Shown: positions 13,440-13,990 of the stretch, in pieces
Layout of the letters: every line of letters starts with the position of its first letter
Numbering within the stretch: the stretch's first letter is position 1
DNA from: an uncultured Flavobacterium sp.
GTDB lineage: Bacteria > Bacteroidota > Bacteroidia > Flavobacteriales > Flavobacteriaceae
DNA length: 13,990 nt
Assembly: GCF_946479975.1 (NCBI RefSeq)
Contig: NZ_CAMLIX010000134.1
Span: 1 to 13,990 of the forward strand
Direction: 5' to 3'
Program-made: the position numbers and the translations under genes
The notes under the pieces: model-generated
Told to the model about the DNA's origin: nothing
What the model saw: only the letters and a program-made list of their open reading frames with translations
The model's database searches: none

Positions 13440-13502
13440 TTTAGTTTCATCTTTGTCAAAGTGTAAAACTTTGACAAAGATTACTCTACAAGTAAAACTA
13501 AA
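13440..13502. repeat. Nested hairpin between convergent genes
   Basis: A perfect 14-bp stem, ATCTTTGTCAAAGT (13449-13462) with its complement (13468-13481) and loop GTAAA, is enclosed by an 8-bp outer stem TTTAGTTT (13440-13447) / AAACTAAA (13495-13502). Placed between the XRE gene and the oppositely oriented TauE/SafE gene, it could end both transcripts, although neither side has a strong T run. It looks like another intergenic palindromic repeat. Confidence 0.7.
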
Positions 13503-13557
13503 TTCAAAATATTTAAAAATCTACAAAGATCGGCACGATCGATGAGAACATTAAATC

Positions 13558-13990
13558 CTAAAACAAAACTTCTTTGGTAATAATGTAAAATCCCATGAGA
13601 AGTACAAACCACCCAAAGAGAGGTTTTAATTTTGCGCCATCTATTTTTTTAGAAAGCTGACTGCCTATCAACATTCCGATTAGTGCCATTGCTGAAACAC
13701 TTAAAAGAAATTTATAATCAATAGGAGTTCCGATATATAAATCGCCTGCAAAACCTATTGACGAATTAATGGTAATGATTAATAATGAGGTGCCAACGGC
13801 TTGTTTCATTGGTAATTTTGCAAAGAAAAGTAAGGCTGGAATAATCAAGAATCCGCCTCCAGCTCCCAGAAAACCAGTTACGATTCCGACTAAAAAGCCA
13901 ATAATACTTAATTGCACGTAATTGGTTTCAGCAGTTTTTATTTCAGACTGCTTTTTTTTGATCATCGAAATTGCTGCGGTAATCATTAGT
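13558..13990 (-). CDS. TauE/SafE-family sulfite/organosulfur exporter, C-terminal part (5' end outside window)
   Basis: The frame is open to the right edge (the codon before the last in-window ATG reads Leu), so the gene is cut at its 5' end and about 144 residues are visible. Full TauE/SafE proteins have about 250-265 residues made of two similar halves. The visible part is the second half: 'GFLVGIVTGFLGAGGGFLIIPALLFFAKLPMKQAVGTSLLII' contains the family's Gly-rich signature 'GxGGGFLxxP', followed by two or three further membrane helices ending 'LLMGFYIITKEVLF'. The charged linker 'KKKQSEIKTAETN' before it is the usual cytoplasmic loop between halves. Family members export sulfite, sulfoacetate or related anions. 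It is on the same strand as the CstB-like/PmpAB cassette and could supply the export step for the sulfur products. That link is inferred. Confidence 0.88.
   Translation of the reverse strand, partial: LMITAAISMIKKKQSEIKTAETNYVQLSIIGFLVGIVTGFLGAGGGFLIIPALLFFAKLPMKQAVGTSLLIITINSSIGFAGDLYIGTPIDYKFLLSVSAMALIGMLIGSQLSKKIDGAKLKPLFGWFVLLMGFYIITKEVLF

Overview
The window looks like chromosome from a member of the Flavobacteriaceae, most likely Flavobacterium. It is AT-rich. Promoters fit the Bacteroidetes pattern (a TAnnTTTG -7 box, sometimes with an upstream TTG) and Shine-Dalgarno sequences are mostly absent. The proteins read like flavobacterial family members. Most intergenic gaps carry palindromic repeats of types I associate with Flavobacterium genomes. 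I saw no rRNA, tRNA, CRISPR array, transposase or phage gene.

Left part (1-4600), all minus strand. A secreted repetitive beta-type protein is cut by the left edge (1-754). Next is a three-gene unit of MarR regulator, nitroreductase and exported YceI protein (2665 down to 959). It is driven from a promoter whose two elements are each covered by a near-identical perfect palindrome, so it is probably self-regulated. A glycerol-3-phosphate dehydrogenase (glpD) follows on its own.

Middle (4673-7650), minus strand. This is a reactive-sulfur cassette: a CstB-like metallo-beta-lactamase/double-rhodanese enzyme, then two YeeE/YedE-type membrane proteins (PmpA- and PmpB-like). Together they would move a sulfur species across the inner membrane and oxidise persulfide or sulfide-derived sulfur. 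Two copies of one palindromic repeat flank the CstB-like gene and a different nested palindrome follows the cassette. A TauE/SafE exporter fragment at the right edge (13558-13990) is on the same strand and could belong to the same pathway, but 6 kb of opposite-strand genes lie between.

Right part (7699-13426), plus strand. It holds an HD-domain nucleotidase-like protein, cytochrome bd oxidase cydA-cydB, a DUF1444/YtpQ-like protein, a small two-helix membrane protein of unknown function and a short XRE regulator with a C-terminal coiled coil. The gaps hold a TGTCATTTCGAC-type inverted repeat, a symmetric three-hairpin element that also terminates cydAB, a GC-richer structured-RNA-like element at about 12115-12204, a dyad in front of the XRE gene, and a nested hairpin between the convergent XRE and TauE genes.

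The genes themselves are mostly known families. The less explained signals are the density and variety of structured intergenic elements, the twin MarR operators, and the RNA-like element. A bd oxidase is relatively sulfide-tolerant, so its position beside a sulfur-detoxification cassette is suggestive, but that link is inference.
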